A stretch of DNA of 64,000 bases from Chlamydiota bacterium (GCA_013286075.1 JABDGJ010000002.1:12165-76164); one strand, 5' to 3'; positions 8,956 through 17,753 are shown, numbered from the stretch's first letter. The notes: generated by a model from the letters alone, not told the origin. A program made the numbers and translations.

Positions 8956-9189
8956 TCAAATGGGAAGAATTTCTATAATACTGCAGTTTAATGCATTAGC
9001 TAGAGTTATCAATGAGGTAAGTGAAGGATTGCGCTCTGCGCGTTCAATACCTCCAATAAAATTTACATGGAAATTAGCTCTCTCGGCAACTTGCTCTTGA
9101 GTAAGGGAGAGTATATGTCTTCGTTGTCTAATTTTGGTGGCGAATTCAATTAGAATAGGATTTTTTGCTTTTTTCTTAACTTGAGGCAT
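8956..9189 (-). CDS. small XRE-family helix-turn-helix regulator
   Basis: 77 residues that are almost entirely one HTH_3 domain: FATKIRQRRHILSLTQEQVA, then the recognition helix region with GGIERAERNPSLTSLITLANAL. Size and layout resemble phage repressors and the controller proteins of restriction-modification systems, but no restriction or methylase gene is nearby. It is divergent from the membrane protein gene at 9428 across a 238-bp AT-rich spacer, a plausible place for its operator. A decayed copy of its 3' end lies at 3485-3517, so it belonged to a duplicated unit. It also lies upstream of the NlpC operon on the same strand (99 bp). Confidence 0.85.
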   Translation of the reverse strand: MPQVKKKAKNPILIEFATKIRQRRHILSLTQEQVAERANFHVNFIGGIERAERNPSLTSLITLANALNCSIIEILPI

Positions 9190-9427
9190 TCTTGTGTATC
9201 TCTTTTAGTTTTAAGCGTAAAAATACACTTCTTTTTGAAACACACACGATAGTGTTGAAAAATAAATATGAAACTGAGTAAATGTATTTCAACAACTAAA
9301 AAATGGAAAATTTTCTAGAAAGAAAAAGGAGGGTAGCAGAGGCAACAATTTTTTGATTTCAAAATAATGAATTTTTTTATAAAAATTTAGGAAAAATTTA
9401 AATACAAGGTAGATAGAGGATAAATAT

Positions 9428-10054
9428 ATGTTCGCAATTTTTACAGCATCTGTCGTGACATTAGGTAGTTTTATTTGTGATCTTTTTTTTAATAGAAAAA
9501 AGAAACCTAGTTATTACATTGTAATGTTTATGTTAATTTCAGTGTTAAGTGGTATCCTACGATATACTCCTCTATTTGGGGAAGAATCTTTTTGTTTTAC
9601 AGGACAATTTCCTATTACTGAAAGATTTTTAAATTTATCTCAATCATATGAATCAGTTCTAGAATGGAATAATAACCACAACCCTATTGTTATCAAAACT
9701 TTACCACATAAAAAATGGATGATTGACATCAAGAAAGAATTTATAGAAAAGTGCAGAGAAAAGATCGATTATCATTATGACGAGGGAGCAAAGTGTTTTA
9801 GAGAAGCAGAAGAAGCTTGCGCATACTTTCCTGTTGTTTCAGACCAAGAAAAAGCTAGAATGCTCTTTATGAATTTTCTAGCGACAATGGCCCCAACTTC
9901 ACCTAGAGAAAAAATTGTAGGAGGACTTATGGCTGCAATTGGACAATATGGTTGTTTAGCTATGTCTGAATGGCAAAGGATAGACACCAAATTACATGAA
10001 GCACAGCATCATTTTGATATGGAAGCTTTTTATTTTGTAGTCGCAAGCTCGTAA
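9428..10054 (+). CDS. unknown protein with N-terminal membrane segments
   Basis: 208 residues that I do not recognise. Two hydrophobic segments (about 4-21 and 29-47) are separated by the basic stretch NRKKKPS. The remaining 150 residues are soluble and charged, with Cys residues in a helical section (EKCREKIDYHYDEGAKCF, REAEEACAYF). The ATG follows an AT-rich region with no strong Shine-Dalgarno. The gene is divergent from the XRE regulator. Its first 17 bases recur in a scar at 3539, which suggests the pair moved or duplicated together. Function unknown. Confidence 0.6.
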   Translation: MFAIFTASVVTLGSFICDLFFNRKKKPSYYIVMFMLISVLSGILRYTPLFGEESFCFTGQFPITERFLNLSQSYESVLEWNNNHNPIVIKTLPHKKWMIDIKKEFIEKCREKIDYHYDEGAKCFREAEEACAYFPVVSDQEKARMLFMNFLATMAPTSPREKIVGGLMAAIGQYGCLAMSEWQRIDTKLHEAQHHFDMEAFYFVVASS

Positions 10055-10393
10055 TTGATGAAGTGAACTATATGATTGAAAAAAAAGAAGTAGACAAAAA
10101 TGAGAAGAAGAAAGACAAGAACAAGGATAAAAATTTTATTGAACTTGTTATATAATGCCATATCTTCGGTTCGATCTTTCATCATTTCTTATAAAATAAA
10201 TGTATTTTATCGAGGCTGAGACAGGGAATGATCGAACCTTTGGAGTACGGCAAATTTTATCAGCGCTTTCTTAACACGCGACGAGTCGCGTGTTAAGATA
10301 ATCTACTATTGGTCCGCATTGAAAGGTTCTAGATTCGAATGAAGATAAAAATTGAGTGAAAAGAGATAAGATTTTTGCTATGATTTTTCTTTC
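10055..10393. other. gene-poor stretch with tiny charged ORF and stacked inverted repeats
   Basis: This 339-bp gap holds a possible 27-codon ORF (10072-10155, starting MIEKKEVDKNEKKK, Lys/Asp/Glu-rich, weak ribosome site; I doubt it is a gene). It also has an outer inverted repeat GGTTCGATC (about 10168-10176) / GATCGAACC (about 10229-10237) enclosing a TAAAATA-TATTTTA hairpin, and a separate perfect palindrome at 10270-10297. The last about 90 bp before glyS are AT-rich and probably carry its promoter. No RNA family was recognised. Confidence 0.5.
10270..10297. repeat. perfect 13-bp inverted repeat with 2-nt centre
   Basis: CTTAACACGCGAC is followed by GA and then GTCGCGTGTTAAG, a perfect stem with almost no loop. 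No T-run follows on either strand, so it does not look like an intrinsic terminator. It may be a mobile-element end, a protein-binding palindrome, or a cruciform. Confidence 0.7.
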
Positions 10394-10411
10394 ATGCACG
10401 AAAGGAACAAT

Positions 10412-11965
10412 ATGTCTGAAGTGAGAACTACACCGAAAATGGAAAAACTGGTTGCGCTATGTAAGAGGCGTGGTTTTATTTTTCAATCTTCTGAAATTTA
10501 CGGAGGAATAAACGGTTTTTGGGATTATGGTCCTCTTGGGGTTGAACTGAAACGAAATGTGAAAGATGCTTGGTGGTATGATATCGTGCGAGCTCCTTAC
10601 GAGGGAATAGACGGCAATCTCGTGGACATCGTTGGTATAGATTGTTCAATCATCATGAATCCTAAAGTATGGATAGCATCGGGTCACGTTGGTGGTTTTA
10701 GCGATCCTATGGTCGATTGCAAGGAAACCAAAATTCGGTATAGGGCTGATCATTTGCTTTGCGCTGAAGTGATTGTTATGCAAAAAGGAAAACAATTCTC
10801 CATGGGCTGGTTGGCTGTATTAGATGGAGATGATTCTTTATCTGTATGGATAAAGAAAGCGGAAAAAATGGTAAGGAAAAGGGGAGGAGGTGAAGTAGTG
10901 ATTCCACTTTCTTTAAGCCCTTATATCACTCTACCCGAAAATCTTCAAAGAGAAATGATAGGACCTGATGCTGAAGAGCCTGGAACCCTGACAGAGCCTC
11001 GTCAATTTAATCTCATGTTCAAAACTTCTGTTGGGGCTATAGAAGATTCTTCTGCAATTGCTTATTTACGGCCAGAGACTGCACAAGGAATTTTTGCTAA
11101 TTTTCGCAATGTGATGGATACGAGCAGAGTGAAAATTCCGTTTGGTATCGCGCAGATTGGTAAAGCTTTTCGCAATGAAGTCACCCCAAGAAATTATATT
11201 TTCCGCTCAAGAGAATTTGAACAAATGGAAATTGAATTTTTTGTCCCACCTAAAGATGCACATGAATGGTATCAATTCTGGAGAAAGCAAAGGTACAACT
11301 GGTGGCAATCTATTGGTATTTCTACCGATAATTTGCAACTTAGAGAGCAATCTAAAGACGAATTAGCTCATTATGCAAAAGAAGGAGCGGGTAGTAGCGA
11401 TATCGAATACCGTTTTCCTTTTACAGATCCTGGATTTGGTGAATTAGAAGGAATTGCTCATCGGACAGATTATGATCTCAGAAGGCATGCGGAAGATTCA
11501 GGACAAGAAGATCGCTTTAAATACTTTGACCAAGAAAACAATACCCGCTATTTCCCCCATATCATTGAACCTTCAGCAGGCGTAGATCGAGGTACTTTGG
11601 CGCTCCTTTGTGAAGCCTATACAGATGATCCACAACGTCCAAGTGGAGTTGTCATGAAGTTTCATCCAAAAATAGCTCCTATTAAAGCTGGAGTTTTTCC
11701 CTTAGTTGATAAAGATGGAATGCCGGAAATTGCTAAAAATCTTTATGTAGATTTACGCAAACAGTGGAACATCCAATTTGATGCTAAGCAGACAATTGGT
11801 AAACGATATGCTCGTATGGATGAAGCAGGTACACCTTTTTGTTTTACGATTGATACACAAACTTTACATGACCAAACCGTGACTGTTCGTTATCGCGATA
11901 CTTTGCAACAAGAACGGATTGCTATTTCCCAAGTAAAAGGCTTTTTAATGGAAAAAATCATTTAA
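10412..11965 (+). CDS. glyS: glycyl-tRNA synthetase (dimeric alpha2 type)
   Basis: Class II synthetase of the alpha2 (eukaryote/archaea/Gram-positive-like) family, not the alpha-beta family. The N-terminal motif is FIFQSSEIYGGINGFWDYGP, motif 2 lies in FRNEVTPRNYIFRSREFEQ and motif 3 in EPSAGVDRGTLALL, followed by a C-terminal anticodon-binding domain. The ATG at 10412 is preferred over the in-frame ATG at 10394 because GAAAGGA (10400-10406) sits a proper distance before it; the protein then has 517 residues. From memory, Chlamydia trachomatis has a fused alpha-beta GlyRS, so this type would be a lineage difference. The 3' end overlaps the convergent glycosyltransferase gene by 8 bp. Confidence 0.95.
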   Translation: MSEVRTTPKMEKLVALCKRRGFIFQSSEIYGGINGFWDYGPLGVELKRNVKDAWWYDIVRAPYEGIDGNLVDIVGIDCSIIMNPKVWIASGHVGGFSDPMVDCKETKIRYRADHLLCAEVIVMQKGKQFSMGWLAVLDGDDSLSVWIKKAEKMVRKRGGGEVVIPLSLSPYITLPENLQREMIGPDAEEPGTLTEPRQFNLMFKTSVGAIEDSSAIAYLRPETAQGIFANFRNVMDTSRVKIPFGIAQIGKAFRNEVTPRNYIFRSREFEQMEIEFFVPPKDAHEWYQFWRKQRYNWWQSIGISTDNLQLREQSKDELAHYAKEGAGSSDIEYRFPFTDPGFGELEGIAHRTDYDLRRHAEDSGQEDRFKYFDQENNTRYFPHIIEPSAGVDRGTLALLCEAYTDDPQRPSGVVMKFHPKIAPIKAGVFPLVDKDGMPEIAKNLYVDLRKQWNIQFDAKQTIGKRYARMDEAGTPFCFTIDTQTLHDQTVTVRYRDTLQQERIAISQVKGFLMEKII

Positions 11966-12851
11966 GTAAAATGGGGTCATAGACTTGATTGCATTCTCTT
12001 TCAAAGAGAAGAATATCTTCTGCTGGGTGTCCCCATCTTGTTCTTCTAGGAATCTTCTGATTGTACAGAAAATCTAAGTCGCGTGCCCAATAGTGATTGA
12101 TTCGAAAAACGGTTACATGGTTCTCTGTCGTAAAGGGCCCATCCACCCTCTCAAAATTTTCATTGACTGCATATAATCCGGAAGAATAGACAAAATAGTG
12201 AGGATTAGAACAAGACTGTACAAATTTTGGTCTTACAATGCTTTTCACATGTTTGTTTACGGGATGATCGAGTGGAGAGCGATACACTAATTCGCTGAGC
12301 ATTTTTTCAGGGTATCGGATTTTTTCTTTATTCGATGTGCCATACACAACCCAATTGACAACCACTCCTGCAAATTTTCCATATTTTTTAAGAACTGTAG
12401 GAATCGATTTTCCATTGGGGCAAAAGAGAAATTCGTCAGTGTCAAGAAAGGCGCACCATTTTGAAATATTCGTTAATCTGTGAACAGCGTCTGTGTAGGC
12501 TTCTACTTGTATTTTATTCCATTCTTCGACGGTTGTGTAGTTGTGTAACCAATCGACGACTGTGACAATGCCAGCTTTTTCATATTTTCTTAGAACTTGT
12601 TTATAATCGTCTGTGGAATTGTTATTATAGAGTAAAAAAAAATCAACCCCATTTTTTCGGTGGTGGTCGATCCATTCTTGCAAATAAGAAGCCTCATTTT
12701 GAAAAATTGCACATACAGACAGTTGATAGTAAGAATCAGACAGTTGATAGTAAGAATCAGATGACTCATGGCGACGATGGGCATAGCCTTGCGCAATCAA
12801 GGTACAAAAAAAGATGAGGAAAATATACCAAATACTTTTCATCCGATGCAT
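11958..12851 (-). CDS. exported/membrane-anchored glycosyltransferase (GT-A, GT92/Glyco_tranf_2_4-like)
   Basis: 297 residues. After an N-terminal hydrophobic segment (about 6-22) the GT-A core starts with SVCAIFQNEASYLQEWIDHH, continues LLYNNNSTDDY, and has a DxD metal site in FLDTDEFLF (Asp137, Asp139), all typical of DUF23/GT92-like transferases. It acts on a nucleotide sugar; the acceptor is unknown. Between the signal segment and the catalytic domain lies SDSYYQL twice, encoded by a perfect 21-bp tandem repeat (about 12719-12760). The gene starts 5 nt after lepB, so the two are co-transcribed. A second in-frame ATG at residue 4 is equally possible. Confidence 0.75.
   Translation of the reverse strand: MHRMKSIWYIFLIFFCTLIAQGYAHRRHESSDSYYQLSDSYYQLSVCAIFQNEASYLQEWIDHHRKNGVDFFLLYNNNSTDDYKQVLRKYEKAGIVTVVDWLHNYTTVEEWNKIQVEAYTDAVHRLTNISKWCAFLDTDEFLFCPNGKSIPTVLKKYGKFAGVVVNWVVYGTSNKEKIRYPEKMLSELVYRSPLDHPVNKHVKSIVRPKFVQSCSNPHYFVYSSGLYAVNENFERVDGPFTTENHVTVFRINHYWARDLDFLYNQKIPRRTRWGHPAEDILLFERECNQVYDPILLK
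12719..12760 (-). repeat. 21-bp perfect tandem repeat inside glycosyltransferase gene
   Basis: The unit containing CAGTTGATAGTAAGAATCAG occurs twice head to tail and keeps the frame, giving SDSYYQL-SDSYYQL. Identity of the two copies suggests a recent slippage duplication in the stalk between signal segment and enzyme domain. Confidence 0.9.
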
Positions 12852-12856
12852 CCAGA

Positions 12857-14809
12857 TTACTTTTTAGAAAGTTTTGTAAAAATGGGTTTTTTAAGAGAGT
12901 AGCGATGGAATAAGAACCAAATAAGAGCAATTATAGCTGCGGTACCCCAAATCATTAGCCGAGGAAAAGTCAAAAGAGGGTAAGGTTTTTGATTTGGAAT
13001 TCCCCATCGAGGTCCTGGAGGCCATATGATAAGAGAAGGAGCACCTTGTAAGTTTGCTTCAGGAATAGGGCCAAAATACCTACTGTCTTGGCTCATGGCG
13101 TGATTATCCCCTAAGGCTAAATAGTGTTTCTCAGGAATATAAAGACCAAATGTTTTTATAAAATTTTTGTCTAATTGCCCTTCAGGAGTGATTGGTGGAC
13201 CAGAATCTTTGAATGCCACGTAAGGGTTTTTTGCAGTGGATTTTTCCTCTTTTTTCTGTTCATTTGAGAGAAAATCAATAAGGATGGGGTCAGCTTTTTC
13301 CATGAGCAGTCCACCTAATGCATATAAATCTCCATCGCGAAAATAAATATATCGGCTTGGGAAAAAGGGTTGATTCCTACTATGTGGTTCTACTTGTGTG
13401 TTCATCTCTATCCCAATATTGAACAACTTTTGAATATATGTGGGGTCAAATTCATAGATAGGATGATCGGGGGGAAGAAGAGATGCAATTCCTCCCCAAC
13501 CAATTTGGTAGGCTTTACCAAAATAAAATTCGTATGTGCCGTCTGAAAGATGGTCAAGTGTAGGACTTGTAGGATAAAATTTGGTCCCTCCTTCCCGATA
13601 GGCACTTACTTGCCCATCACGTACTACGAATCGGCAGGTGTACATATGATTCATCAATGCGTGCAAATGTTTTTCTTGCAAAGGAATCACGGTGGAAAAT
13701 CCTTTGATTGTCACACCCATTCTTTCAGATAATAGGGGAGAGGGGGCGGTTAAGCTTGGAGTGTGGCGTAACTCGAGATATAGGATCCCTTCAGGAAGTT
13801 CGTCTGGAACATAAGGGGTTATCGATTGCAGTTGTTCTTTGTTTAGTATTCTTGCGATGGCAAAGTTTTTTATTCCCCAAAAATCACTGTAAGTCTGGAT
13901 TGTTGTGTGGGGATGACTTTGCGCCACAGGATTATCTTTTATCCACTCCTTTCCATCAAATATTTCTCCCTCTATCTTGTCTTTAAAAAAACGAAGTCTT
14001 CCAATGCCTTTATTAAAGTGGTGAAAAATAGCTTCAGGGACTGACCGCAGTCCTCCTGTATTGGTATAAGAGCGTCTTCCTTCAAAATTTGTGAAAGGAA
14101 TATGTTCTATATGAGTTAGCCATGGATTATCGCGAAGTTCTACTAAATCATTTCCTTCTTGATCGTATCCATATATTTTTCCTCCATAAAAGTAGAGGGT
14201 ATCTCCTGGTTTTCCCATGCATCGTTTAATGTATCGTTTTGTGTAGGGGAAAATCCACATGAACGTCGAATCAGAATTTAGATGAGCAATTCCATCGCCA
14301 GACCAAATAAATACACTTGCTCTTTGGACGAGATGGGGATCGAAATAAAAATGTTCTGTTTGGAGAGGAACATTAATGCCAAAAGCCGTTTTTGTGACAG
14401 TAAGATTATCTTGCTCTCGAAATGTTGGACGCATGGAACCGGTCGGAATTTCATATAGTTCAAACCAGACTTGACGGATGACGGTTGCAACTACTAGAGC
14501 GACTACAATTGCAATGATTGTTTCTATCAAGTAAGAAAAAATGCTTTTTTTGAAATGGGTGGAGTTAAATTGTTCCGCTTGACGAGCTAAAGAATGAGCT
14601 TCACTCCGATCTTTTCGGAGAATGGCCTTGTCTAGTTTATCTAGGAGCTCTTCCCATGAGCGAGTTACCTCTGCATTGAATTGTGTGTATTTTTTTTTAT
14701 ACCAAGAGTAAGAATTTTTTAGAATCTGACGGGAGGTTCTTAATGAATAGGTTCGTGTATGTTTAAATATCATGAGGGAAAACCATTTATGAAAAGAATG
14801 CACTATCAT
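12857..14809 (-). CDS. lepB: signal peptidase I, large chlamydial form
   Basis: Type I leader peptidase that cleaves signal peptides of exported proteins at the inner membrane. The catalytic Ser125 is in IPTGSMRPTF, the general-base Lys lies in KRCMGKPGDTL (about 195), and the family box E is LALGDNHAMSQDSRYFGPIP. A transmembrane segment spans about 92-115 and a second lies near the C-terminus (about 622-640). At 650 residues it is more than twice the usual size because of a long insertion between the Lys and box E regions, as in other chlamydiae. The start could be Met1 or Met13. It lies upstream of the glycosyltransferase in one transcription unit. Confidence 0.96.
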   Translation of the reverse strand: MIVHSFHKWFSLMIFKHTRTYSLRTSRQILKNSYSWYKKKYTQFNAEVTRSWEELLDKLDKAILRKDRSEAHSLARQAEQFNSTHFKKSIFSYLIETIIAIVVALVVATVIRQVWFELYEIPTGSMRPTFREQDNLTVTKTAFGINVPLQTEHFYFDPHLVQRASVFIWSGDGIAHLNSDSTFMWIFPYTKRYIKRCMGKPGDTLYFYGGKIYGYDQEGNDLVELRDNPWLTHIEHIPFTNFEGRRSYTNTGGLRSVPEAIFHHFNKGIGRLRFFKDKIEGEIFDGKEWIKDNPVAQSHPHTTIQTYSDFWGIKNFAIARILNKEQLQSITPYVPDELPEGILYLELRHTPSLTAPSPLLSERMGVTIKGFSTVIPLQEKHLHALMNHMYTCRFVVRDGQVSAYREGGTKFYPTSPTLDHLSDGTYEFYFGKAYQIGWGGIASLLPPDHPIYEFDPTYIQKLFNIGIEMNTQVEPHSRNQPFFPSRYIYFRDGDLYALGGLLMEKADPILIDFLSNEQKKEEKSTAKNPYVAFKDSGPPITPEGQLDKNFIKTFGLYIPEKHYLALGDNHAMSQDSRYFGPIPEANLQGAPSLIIWPPGPRWGIPNQKPYPLLTFPRLMIWGTAAIIALIWFLFHRYSLKKPIFTKLSKK

Positions 14810-15094
14810 ATCTCATTTCTTGTGAAATAACAACTTGTTTATTTTTCTATTTGATAGAAAATGAATAGAATATTTTGTGGAAAAATTGTTCATTTGTTGA
14901 TCATAACTTTTTTCTTTTCCTTCAAAATAAAGGGGTAAAGACACAAAAATAGCTTTTGTGTAGAAAATTGCATTTTCTCTAACTAATTGTGAGTAAGAAT
15001 ATTACGGATTTTTAATAGAGGGAGATAGATTTGTAAACGTATGTATTGGAGGGGTCTACAATCGCTTGTCGACAATTGTTTATAACTTGCTGTT
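14810..15094. other. AT-rich intergenic region before lepB
   Basis: 285 bp without a gene. A hairpin ACACAAAA-ATAGC-TTTTGTGT lies at 14941-14961 with no T-run after it. The segment nearest lepB is very AT-rich and should carry the lepB promoter, but no hexamer pair stands out. Confidence 0.4.
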
Positions 15095-15847
15095 TTACAC
15101 CGAAGTGATTTCAAAATTTGGTATAGTAGAAGGGGGAAACAGTTTTATTGATTGGAGGTCATGACCGGAATCAATAATGCGAATAGTCGCTTTTCCTATC
15201 ATACCCTTAATTTGTAACCAATAGGGAAAATAAGAAAGATAAGCTTCATCATCTTGGGGTAAATACATTTCGATGGTTTTTCCGGACAACTCTCCACCGT
15301 CTTTGGGCCATTTCGCTTGCCACGCATCAAAGAAAACAGTTGGAATGAATTGCCCATTGACTACCATTTTTGGTTGCCAGAAATTTCGAGGATCATCTGC
15401 AACAGGGGAGACTTTTCCAATTTTTTTTCGGGCATGATCGGGGATTTTTACAAACGTAAGGCGTAACAAGGTAGAGAGAAAATGATCCGTATCTGGAATT
15501 TCAAACCAATTTTTTTTTGTAAAGGAGTAATAACGGAGAAGCTGACCCGATTGCAAATCAATGTCATAGATTACCCAAGAGGAATGTTTGGGAGCACCTT
15601 GAGCCACCCATTTTTTCCAATCTGTCTCAGGAGAGCATCTACTGCTCGGTATGGAAATTTCCTCAATCGTTACAGTGTTGCCCTGTCTATCGTGGATATG
15701 CATTAGAGTAACCGTTTTATTAACAAGAGCTACGATATAATCTCCAGATTGTGCTTTTGAAAAGTGATCTCGAAGGAAAAGGAGTTCAGACCGCAGGGAT
15801 GTAGAGAAAAAGCAAAAAAACAATAAGAGGGAAAAAAAGGTTTGCAT
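15095..15847 (-). CDS. conserved exported chlamydial protein (CT021-like)
   Basis: 250 residues with a signal peptide (MQTFFSLLLFFCFFSTSLRS, cleavage near 20). The mature part starts with ELLFLRDHFSKAQSGDYIV and has mixed beta-type sequence with no recognised catalytic motif. In C. trachomatis a hypothetical gene, CT021, follows lepB; position and export make this its likely counterpart, but that is from memory of gene order, not from an alignment. The last codons (PNFEITSV) and stop are formed by one copy of the GAAGTGATTTCAAAATTTGG repeat (15101-15121), and an inverted copy lies just upstream of the start side (15941-15966). Periplasmic or outer-membrane location is likely. Confidence 0.7.
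   Translation of the reverse strand: MQTFFSLLLFFCFFSTSLRSELLFLRDHFSKAQSGDYIVALVNKTVTLMHIHDRQGNTVTIEEISIPSSRCSPETDWKKWVAQGAPKHSSWVIYDIDLQSGQLLRYYSFTKKNWFEIPDTDHFLSTLLRLTFVKIPDHARKKIGKVSPVADDPRNFWQPKMVVNGQFIPTVFFDAWQAKWPKDGGELSGKTIEMYLPQDDEAYLSYFPYWLQIKGMIGKATIRIIDSGHDLQSIKLFPPSTIPNFEITSV
15101..15121 (-). repeat. repeat family 1 terminus, left copy
   Basis: CGAAGTGATTTCAAAATTTG matches the left terminus of the palindromic element at 62667-62822. Here it encodes the C-terminus and stop of the 15095-15847 gene on the minus strand. Its inverted partner is at 15941-15966. Confidence 0.75.
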
Positions 15848-15940
15848 GAGATTATTTTATAACAATAGGTTCTCGAATTGCAAGTTTTTCGCTTTTCTTT
15901 TAAGATTCGGGTAGAAACAATGGACCTCTAATATCCAAAA

Positions 15941-15966
15941 CCAAATTTTGAGTTCACTTCGGTATA
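15941..15966 (+). repeat. repeat family 1 terminus, right copy
   Basis: CCAAATTTTGAGTTCACTTC followed by GGTATA matches the right terminus at 62799-62823 (CCAAATTTTGAGACCACTTC plus GGTATA). It ends 1-2 nt before the ATG of the small gene at 15968 and so forms that gene's immediate leader. Confidence 0.75.
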
Positions 15967-15967
15967 T

Positions 15968-16276
15968 ATGAAATTTATCACTTCTTGTATCGCCATTCTT
16001 TGTCTATTATCGGAATTGAAAGCATTTTCGCGAGAAAATGAATTACAAGGCGTTGATCAGAAAATTAAACAATTAGAGCATCAATTAAAGACAAGCCAAC
16101 TTCACACAATGCAGGAAAGGGTCGAAGGGCAAGATTTCATGATCGCTGATTGGGACGCATATGGGGGAGAGGTTGAAATGATTCGCCAAAGAGAAATGAG
16201 GGAAAATAAACTAAAAGAGGAGCTTAATTTGTTGAAGGGCGAAAGAGACCAATTGCTCAAACCCCAACCTCGTTAA
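15968..16276 (+). CDS. small exported coiled-coil protein
   Basis: 102 residues: a signal peptide (MKFITSCIAILCLLSELKAF, cleavage near LKA) and then two heptad-rich helices (LQGVDQKIKQLEHQLKTSQ and REMRENKLKEELNLLKGERD). I do not recognise it. The start directly abuts a family-1 repeat, so no native Shine-Dalgarno is left. It sits 5 nt before pncB on the same strand and may be co-transcribed with the NAD salvage genes. A periplasmic structural or chaperone-like role is possible but not shown. Confidence 0.6.
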   Translation: MKFITSCIAILCLLSELKAFSRENELQGVDQKIKQLEHQLKTSQLHTMQERVEGQDFMIADWDAYGGEVEMIRQREMRENKLKEELNLLKGERDQLLKPQPR

Positions 16277-16281
16277 GGTTT

Positions 16282-17751
16282 ATGTCTTCATCCTTTTATG
16301 ATCAACCCCAAGCATTGCTCACCGACTTTTATCAATTGTCAATGGCTTATGGATATTGGAAGGCGGGACTCGATAAAAAAGAATCAGTTTTTCATCTTTT
16401 TTTTCGAAAAATGCCTTTTAAAGGGGGATTTACCGTTGCAGCTGGTCTAGAGAGGGTAGTTCGTTTTCTAGAAAAATTCGCTTTTGAGTCATCCGATCTT
16501 GCTTATTTAGAAACTATCCAAAAAGAAAACGGAGAACCTTTTTTTGAAAAAAAATTTCTCGATTATTTAAGCCATTTGCGATTTACAGGAAATCTCGATG
16601 CCGTTCCTGAAGGGACGGTCGTTTTCCCTTATGAACCTCTTGTCCGGGTGCAAGCTCCCCTTGTGGAATGTCAATTACTTGAAAGTCCTCTTCTTAATTT
16701 AATTAATTTCCCGACGTTGATAGCCACAAAAGCAGCCCGTATATGCATTGCTGCACAAGGAGAACCAATTATGGAATTTGGTTTGCGAAGAGCACAAGGA
16801 GTAGATGGGGCTCTTACTGCAAGTCGATCTTGCTATATTGGGGGATGTGATTCTACTTCAAACGTTCTAGCGGGAAAGTTATTCGGAATTCCGGTAAAGG
16901 GGACTCATTCACATAGTTGGGTCATGGTATTCGATGATGAGTTGGAATCTTTTCAGGTATATGCTAAACACCTTCCCGATAATTGCATTTTTTTAGTTGA
17001 TACGTATGACACTATTGAAGGGGTAAAGAAGGCCATTCAAGTAGGAAAGACACTCAAAAAACAGGGAAAAAAACTGCTGGGTATCCGTCTCGATTCAGGG
17101 GATCTCGCTGATTTAAGTATCCGCAGCCGAAAATTACTCGATGATGCCGGATTTCAAGATGCCGTTATTGTTGCAAGCAATGAGTTGGATGAAATGATCA
17201 TCAACGAGCTTAAAAGGCAAGGAGCTAAAATTACCATTTGGGGTGTGGGGACGAACCTAGTCACAGCAAAAGATCAACCCGCTTTAGATGGAGTCTATAA
17301 ATTGTCTGCTATTCGAGATCCTGGAAAGAAATGGAAATATAAGTTGAAATTATCTGAACAAATGTTAAAAATTTCCAATCCTGGAATACTTCAGGTAAAA
17401 CGATTCTATTCGGATGGGGAAAATATAGCAGATATGATTTATGATATAGAAATGGCCCCTTCGGATGATTATCACATTGTGAATCCTTTCGATTCCACAC
17501 ACGTCCGCGTTCTTAAGAAAAATGTTTCAAGTGTAGATCTTTTGTTGCCAATTTTTGAAAAAGGACGATGCGTATATTCTTGTCCTCCCTTACGAGATAT
17601 TCGAGAATATACACAAAAAGAATTGAAGAAATTTTCTGTTGGAATAAAAAGATTTTTAAATCCTCATGTGTATGTAGTCGGATTGGAACAAAACTATAAC
17701 AATGTAAAAATCCAATTGATCCAGAATATTCGCCGTTCCATCGAAGAGTAG
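16282..17751 (+). CDS. pncB: nicotinate phosphoribosyltransferase
   Basis: Converts nicotinate and PRPP to nicotinate mononucleotide in the Preiss-Handler salvage pathway. The family start LLTDFYQLSMAYGYWKAG, the FFRKMPFKGGFTVAAGLE segment, the GLRRAQGVDGALTASR region and the RLDSGDLADLS motif are all present. At 489 residues it has the usual length of the longer bacterial form. It is followed 2 nt later by pncA, so nicotinamide can be deamidated and the product used directly. nadE for the last NAD step lies at 57194 in this window. Confidence 0.95.
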   Translation: MSSSFYDQPQALLTDFYQLSMAYGYWKAGLDKKESVFHLFFRKMPFKGGFTVAAGLERVVRFLEKFAFESSDLAYLETIQKENGEPFFEKKFLDYLSHLRFTGNLDAVPEGTVVFPYEPLVRVQAPLVECQLLESPLLNLINFPTLIATKAARICIAAQGEPIMEFGLRRAQGVDGALTASRSCYIGGCDSTSNVLAGKLFGIPVKGTHSHSWVMVFDDELESFQVYAKHLPDNCIFLVDTYDTIEGVKKAIQVGKTLKKQGKKLLGIRLDSGDLADLSIRSRKLLDDAGFQDAVIVASNELDEMIINELKRQGAKITIWGVGTNLVTAKDQPALDGVYKLSAIRDPGKKWKYKLKLSEQMLKISNPGILQVKRFYSDGENIADMIYDIEMAPSDDYHIVNPFDSTHVRVLKKNVSSVDLLLPIFEKGRCVYSCPPLRDIREYTQKELKKFSVGIKRFLNPHVYVVGLEQNYNNVKIQLIQNIRRSIEE

Positions 17752-17753
17752 TC

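Noticed and set aside
9775..9990. Minus-strand ORF within the 9428 gene
   Set aside because: Shadow frame with no start signal and no recognisable features.
10072..10155. 27-codon Lys/Asp/Glu-rich ORF as a gene
   Set aside because: Weak ribosome site and low-complexity composition; kept only as a note within the gap entry.
10270..10297. Palindrome as intrinsic terminator
   Set aside because: No T-run on either side and the centre is too tight for a normal hairpin loop.
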